In this document: positions 5,719-6,123 of the stretch, in pieces
Layout: every line of letters starts with the position of its first letter
How positions within the stretch are numbered: the first letter of the stretch is position 1
Assembly: GCA_012512465.1 (NCBI GenBank)
Contig: JAAZED010000221.1
Coordinates: forward strand, 1-6,123
From: Oxalobacter sp.
GTDB lineage: Bacteria; Pseudomonadota; Gammaproteobacteria; Burkholderiales; Burkholderiaceae_D
Length of the DNA: 6,123 nt
Direction of reading: 5' to 3'
Made by a program: the position numbers and the translations under genes
Notes under the pieces: model-generated
What the model was told of the DNA's origin: nothing
Databases searched by the model: none
Seen by the model: only the letters and a program-made list of their open reading frames with translations

Positions 5719-6123
5719 TTATGCATAGGCATCATCAAAAAAGGCTTTTTCAAGCTGAACCGTCCGCATGAAAAAATCCCGGCAGATATCGGCGTTGGCA
5801 GGGCCTACCCTGTCCAGTTCCCTTTGCAGGAAATTCACAAACCCGATGAAATAATCATTGTTGTGCAGGGTGATCCACTCTGTATAGATGAAGTTTTCCG
5901 GGTGCGGCTTGGGAGCACGCAATCCCCAATCAAGGTAGACGCTTTCTGCCACGGAAAGCACTGAGATCGCAGCAGCGTAGGAGCCGGATTTTGCCGCTTC
6001 CAGCATGATGTCTTTCAGTCCTTTCGTTGGCGCACTGTCCGGCGGGGCCAGTCGGGCGTCTTCCGTGATGCCCAGTGCCTTGAAGGAGCGCAGGAAATAA
6101 TCGTTTTCATCGCTGCTGATCAT
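5719..6123 (-). CDS. TenA/PqqC-family protein, C-terminal part (cut by right edge)
   Basis: The last 134 residues of a protein related to TenA (thiaminase II, aminopyrimidine aminohydrolase), a helical-bundle enzyme that salvages the pyrimidine of thiamin. Recognisable family stretches are YAAAISVLSVAESVYLDWG, then FIYTEWITLHNNDYFIGFVNFLQRELDRV, and the terminal FFMRTVQLEKAFFDDAY, which lines up with the glutamate-bearing helix near the TenA C-terminus (E125 here). Full TenA proteins are about 220-230 residues, so roughly 90 are missing beyond the edge; the ATG at the last bases of the window is probably internal. At the position of the catalytic cysteine of B. subtilis TenA (LLPC-W-Y) this protein has VAES, i.e. 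A59 then E60, so it may belong to the cysteine-less TenA_E-like group. No other thiamin gene is in the window. It is convergent with the Lrp-family gene and shares its terminator. Confidence 0.78.
   Translation of the reverse strand: MISSDENDYFLRSFKALGITEDARLAPPDSAPTKGLKDIMLEAAKSGSYAAAISVLSVAESVYLDWGLRAPKPHPENFIYTEWITLHNNDYFIGFVNFLQRELDRVGPANADICRDFFMRTVQLEKAFFDDAYA

Overview
The window looks like a segment of a proteobacterial chromosome, most likely Betaproteobacteria. The evidence is a QseB-type response regulator beside a YgiW-like protein, an AzlCD/Lrp pair, a GltS-family transporter and a TenA-family protein, all of moderate GC (roughly 50-55% by eye) with strong Shine-Dalgarno sites. 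The genus cannot be fixed from the sequence; an Oxalobacteraceae-like relative is only a guess. Eight genes plus two edge-truncated regions of interest are packed with little free space. No RNA gene, insertion sequence, CRISPR array or attachment site was seen, and no gene-free stretch exceeds 300 bases.

Left part (1-965): the minus strand carries a ygiW-like secreted BOF/OB-fold protein followed 7 nt later by the start of a qseB-like response regulator that runs off the left edge. A direct CTTAR-N6-CTTAA repeat, typical of QseB/PmrA sites, lies upstream of ygiW. Between it and the next gene is a 52-bp imperfect palindrome (859-910) that encloses a good sigma-70-like promoter pointing right and a mirror-image, weaker one pointing left.

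Central part (966-2499): a plus-strand operon of thioredoxin, an ArsR-type HTH fused to a rhodanese domain, and a small DsrE-family protein with a CxxCxxxC cluster, closed by an intrinsic terminator. All three proteins have reactive-cysteine folds. I read this as a redox/persulfide-handling module that carries its own regulator, with the palindrome as the probable operator.

Right part (2542-6123): on the minus strand lie a GltS-family sodium/glutamate symporter and the azlC-azlD branched-chain amino acid exporter pair, whose reading frames overlap by 11 nt. An Lrp/AsnC regulator is divergent from azlCD, an arrangement reminiscent of AzlB control of azlCD in Bacillus. A perfect 13-bp-stem bidirectional terminator separates the Lrp gene from the convergent, right-truncated TenA-family gene, whose usual catalytic cysteine position appears to be alanine.
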